The translations under genes and the position numbers were made by a program. The notes under the pieces were generated by a model. It was not told the DNA's origin. It saw only the letters and a program-made list of their open reading frames with translations, and ran no database searches. From positions 1-8,224 of the forward strand of contig SKIC01000100.1 in NCBI GenBank assembly GCA_007116685.1: 8,224 nt of DNA, written 5' to 3'. The DNA comes from Balneolales bacterium (lineage in GTDB: Bacteria; Bacteroidota; Rhodothermia; Balneolales; Natronogracilivirgulaceae). Position 1 is the stretch's first letter. Every line of letters starts with the position of its first letter. Shown here piece by piece: positions 6,131 to 8,224 of the stretch.

Positions 6131-7456
6131 ATGCCCAAAAAAGCTAAGAAGATTTTTGTACTGGACACATCCGTTATCTTACACGATAACAAATCAATCT
6201 TCAACTTTCAGGAACATGACGTAGCAATTCCCATTACCGTTCTTGAAGAAATCGATCAATTCAAAAAAGGAAACGACATCATTAACTACCACGCTCGAGA
6301 ATTTATTCGTGGGTTGGATCGTATGTCGGATAAAAACCTTATGGATCAATGGATTCCGTTAAATGGTAGCACTCATGGCAAGTTCAGGGTTCTCATTGAT
6401 CAGGATAAAAACCTTGATACTCAGACTACGTTTGGGAATCAGAAAAATGATCACACCATCCTGAATACCGCTCTTACTCTGGCTAAAAACGAAGGTAAAA
6501 AGAAAGTTATACTGGTAACTAAGGATATTAATCTTCGGGTGAAAGCCAGAGCGATGAACCTTCAGGCAGAAGATTACGAGACCGGAAAAATTAAGGATGT
6601 GGAACATCTGCCTAAAGGCAACGCTGAAATTCAGGTCACGAATAAAGTAATCGACAACCTGTATAAAAATCATGGCATTGCTCCTGATGCGGTTTTCGAG
6701 GATACCCCGCCGAATAATCAATATTTCATTTTCAAAAGCAGTAATAAATCGGGACTGGCCTATTATAATCCGGTAACCGGATTGATTGAGCGGGTTGATA
6801 AACGAATTTGTTACGGTATACAACCCAAAAATGCCGAACAGATTTTCGCTATGCACGCCGTTTTGAATCCAGAGGTGCAACTTGTAACTATTAGTGGTCC
6901 GGCAGGAACAGGGAAAACACTACTGGCTCTCGCCGCAGCGATGGAACAACGCAGAAATTACAAGCAAATTTATCTTGCCAGACCAATTGTTCCATTAAGT
7001 AATAAAGACATTGGATATTTACCCGGAGATATCAATTCAAAAATAAATCCTTATATGCAACCCATTTGGGATAACCTCAACTTTATCAAAAACCAGTTTA
7101 ACGAACGGGATAAAGACTACAAAAAGATTGAGGAAATGGTGCAGCAGGAAAAGCTATTCATAACACCATTGGCTTACATTAGAGGGCGTAGCTTGTCAAA
7201 TATCATCTTCATCATTGACGAAGCTCAAAATTTGACGCCGCATGAGATAAAAACCATCATCACACGAGCCGGCGATCAAACCAAAATCATTTTTACCGGT
7301 GATATCCACCAAATCGATACGCCGTATTTGGATTCTCAGAGTAACGGACTATCCTATTTGATTTCGAAACTTAAAAACCAACGCTTATACGCCCATGTCA
7401 ATCTCGAGAAAGGTGAGCGTTCGCCTTTGGCAAATTTAGCCAGCGAGTTGCTGTAG
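6131..7456 (+). CDS. phoH: PIN domain-PhoH family ATPase (PhoH2 type)
   Basis: The 441 residues form a complete two-domain protein. The N-terminal PIN nuclease domain (about 7-150) has its acidic metal-binding set visible: Asp12 in VLDTSVILHD, Glu39/Glu40 in VLEEID, Asp107 in NDHTIL and Asp132 in TKDINLR. The C-terminal PhoH ATPase (about 230-441) has Walker A GPAGTGKT (256-263), LARP (282-285), the YLPGD segment (296-300), Walker B IFIIDEAQN (359-367), sensor FTGD (388-391) and the arginine-bearing GERSPLA (428-434). Members of this PhoH2/YlaK-like class couple ATP-driven RNA unwinding to PIN ribonuclease activity, and in some bacteria are encoded next to a small antitoxin-like gene; no such gene precedes this one. 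The protein is cytoplasmic. It has its own strong promoter and no Shine-Dalgarno. The stop codon is 3 bases from that of the convergent gene. A 4-base-pair hairpin (7441-7453) followed by T residues is too weak to call as a terminator. Confidence 0.95.
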   Translation: MPKKAKKIFVLDTSVILHDNKSIFNFQEHDVAIPITVLEEIDQFKKGNDIINYHAREFIRGLDRMSDKNLMDQWIPLNGSTHGKFRVLIDQDKNLDTQTTFGNQKNDHTILNTALTLAKNEGKKKVILVTKDINLRVKARAMNLQAEDYETGKIKDVEHLPKGNAEIQVTNKVIDNLYKNHGIAPDAVFEDTPPNNQYFIFKSSNKSGLAYYNPVTGLIERVDKRICYGIQPKNAEQIFAMHAVLNPEVQLVTISGPAGTGKTLLALAAAMEQRRNYKQIYLARPIVPLSNKDIGYLPGDINSKINPYMQPIWDNLNFIKNQFNERDKDYKKIEEMVQQEKLFITPLAYIRGRSLSNIIFIIDEAQNLTPHEIKTIITRAGDQTKIIFTGDIHQIDTPYLDSQSNGLSYLISKLKNQRLYAHVNLEKGERSPLANLASELL

Positions 7457-7459
7457 TTT

Positions 7460-8134
7460 TTATCGGAGTTTGGAATCGATTGTAACCTCTTCAAAACCGT
7501 GAGGCGGACGATGCAAGGTCCAGGTTTCGAAATAGAAGGTTCTCTCGCTGCCTACTTTTTTGCCATTAATGCTGAAATACCGAAAAGTCGGCTTCTTCGT
7601 CATTGGCTGAAATTTCTCAAAGAAGAACTCATATAAGTTTCGAGCAGAGAAAAAGTGAAAATCCTTGCCGTGATGCGCATTTTCAGCATATAATATCACA
7701 AAGCCCAAATCCATAAGTTCGGTCAACTCAGGTAATACATCTCTTACGTTTTTATCTGAGTTTAAACGAATCGCTTCTACTAGCCGTGATTCAGGAGCAT
7801 CACCAGTTCCAATAATCAGATGATCATGAATCTGAATTTCTTGCAGAGCATCTGATAAGTTTTCAACCAATTCGCCATTGCTGCTATACACATTTTTATC
7901 AGCAAATATGGAGGATAGAGTATCACAAATATCTTGGTAAGTTTCTAAAGCTGAGAGTCCAAATTTCTGCTCATCCAACTTAGTACCCGTGAGATAATAT
8001 TTGGTGTAGGTTTTAGCCGGCTTGAGAAAATCTTCCAGACTTGCTTCTTTTTTGGCTGTATGGCGCGGGTCCTCAACACCGGAAAGGTGTTCTAAGAGTA
8101 TGTCGTGTTCAAAAATCAGTTTGAAAATATCCAT
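7460..8134 (-). CDS. Conserved-looking hypothetical cytoplasmic protein, 224 residues
   Basis: I do not recognise the family. The frame is long, has normal amino-acid composition and only one usable ATG (8132-8134), because the frame upstream reaches a stop codon without another. There is no signal peptide, membrane segment or obvious nucleotide-binding motif. The sequence suggests mixed alpha/beta structure: a helical N-terminal half (about 1-105), a strand HLIIGTGDAPESR (105-117), a second strand LGFVILYAENAHHGKDF (143-159), and a C-terminal part rich in aromatics (FRYFSI, ERTFYFETWTLHRPPHGF, 184-214). His154/His155 and His208/His212 sit in these conserved-looking segments, but no metal-site pattern can be claimed. 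It is convergent with phoH, with 3 bases between stop codons, and has no clear terminator. No Shine-Dalgarno is present. Confidence 0.8.
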   Translation of the reverse strand: MDIFKLIFEHDILLEHLSGVEDPRHTAKKEASLEDFLKPAKTYTKYYLTGTKLDEQKFGLSALETYQDICDTLSSIFADKNVYSSNGELVENLSDALQEIQIHDHLIIGTGDAPESRLVEAIRLNSDKNVRDVLPELTELMDLGFVILYAENAHHGKDFHFFSARNLYEFFFEKFQPMTKKPTFRYFSINGKKVGSERTFYFETWTLHRPPHGFEEVTIDSKLR

Positions 8135-8153
8135 TCTAAATTCGCTACAAGGT

Positions 8154-8224
8154 TTAGGTTTTCTTGTTATACAAATTCATCGTCTTTTCAATTCCCTCTC
8201 GAACAAAACATAAAATTGCATCTA
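8154..8224 (-). CDS. Possible C-terminal end of a further minus-strand gene (cut by window edge)
   Basis: One minus-strand frame is open from the window edge to a TAA at 8154-8156, giving 22 residues (starting DAILCFVREGIEK). The stop lies 19 bases before the start of the 224-residue hypothetical gene, a spacing typical of genes in one transcript, and the other two frames on this strand are interrupted by stops. A run this short stays open by chance quite often, so the call is tentative and no function can be given. Confidence 0.3.
   Translation of the reverse strand, partial: DAILCFVREGIEKTMNLYNKKT

Noticed and set aside
6359..6880. A 173-codon minus-strand open frame inside phoH
   Set aside because: It lies wholly antisense to the linker and PIN region of a clear PIN-PhoH gene, and its composition (Ile/Phe-rich, no motif) is that of a shadow frame.
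7441..7461. Possible terminator after phoH (CAGC/GCTG stem, T run)
   Set aside because: The stem has only four base pairs and lies within the coding end of phoH; the T run is interrupted soon after. Too weak to call.

Overview
The window looks like a piece of chromosome from a Gram-negative bacterium of the Bacteroidota/Balneolota (FCB) type. The evidence is a TonB-dependent receptor with an N-terminal carboxypeptidase-regulatory-like domain, a neighbouring beta-helix lipoprotein with acidic residues just after the lipid cysteine, AT-rich genes that mostly lack a Shine-Dalgarno sequence, and a PIN-PhoH fusion ATPase. The phylum is an inference from style, not from a marker gene. No mobile element, CRISPR array, rRNA or tRNA was seen.

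Left part (1-4760), all on the minus strand. The window opens inside a glycoside hydrolase family 3 gene (NagZ-like beta-N-acetylhexosaminidase), of which the first 163 codons are present. To its right lies a probable two-gene unit: an outer-membrane TonB-dependent receptor (1989-4760), then 28 bases downstream a lipoprotein with a predicted right-handed parallel beta-helix (638-1960). A clear intrinsic terminator at 577-614 closes it. The pair resembles, in logic but not in protein family, the SusC/SusD arrangement of a transporter with a surface lipoprotein. The substrate cannot be read from the sequence.

Middle part (4761-6130). Upstream of the receptor, on the same strand, is a small basic protein with two predicted AP2/ERF-like DNA-binding units and nothing else (4854-5366). 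Before it is a secreted DUF2459/TIGR02117 protein (5414-6031). The 93-base gap between the AP2-like gene and the receptor holds a 10-base near-perfect direct repeat with 22-base periodicity, a candidate operator. The AP2-like gene is the only one in the window with a recognisable Shine-Dalgarno sequence.

Right part (6032-8224). A 99-base divergent region carries a near-consensus sigma-70 type promoter (TTGACA, 18 bases, TATGAT) firing rightward into phoH (6131-7456), a full-length PIN-domain/PhoH ATPase. It runs tail to tail, with only 3 bases between stop codons, into an unrecognised 224-residue cytoplasmic protein (7460-8134). The last 71 bases may hold the end of one more minus-strand gene.

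The most interesting candidates are the tandem AP2-like protein beside an outer-membrane uptake gene pair, and the receptor/beta-helix lipoprotein pair itself. The remaining genes are conserved housekeeping or hypothetical genes in an ordinary arrangement.
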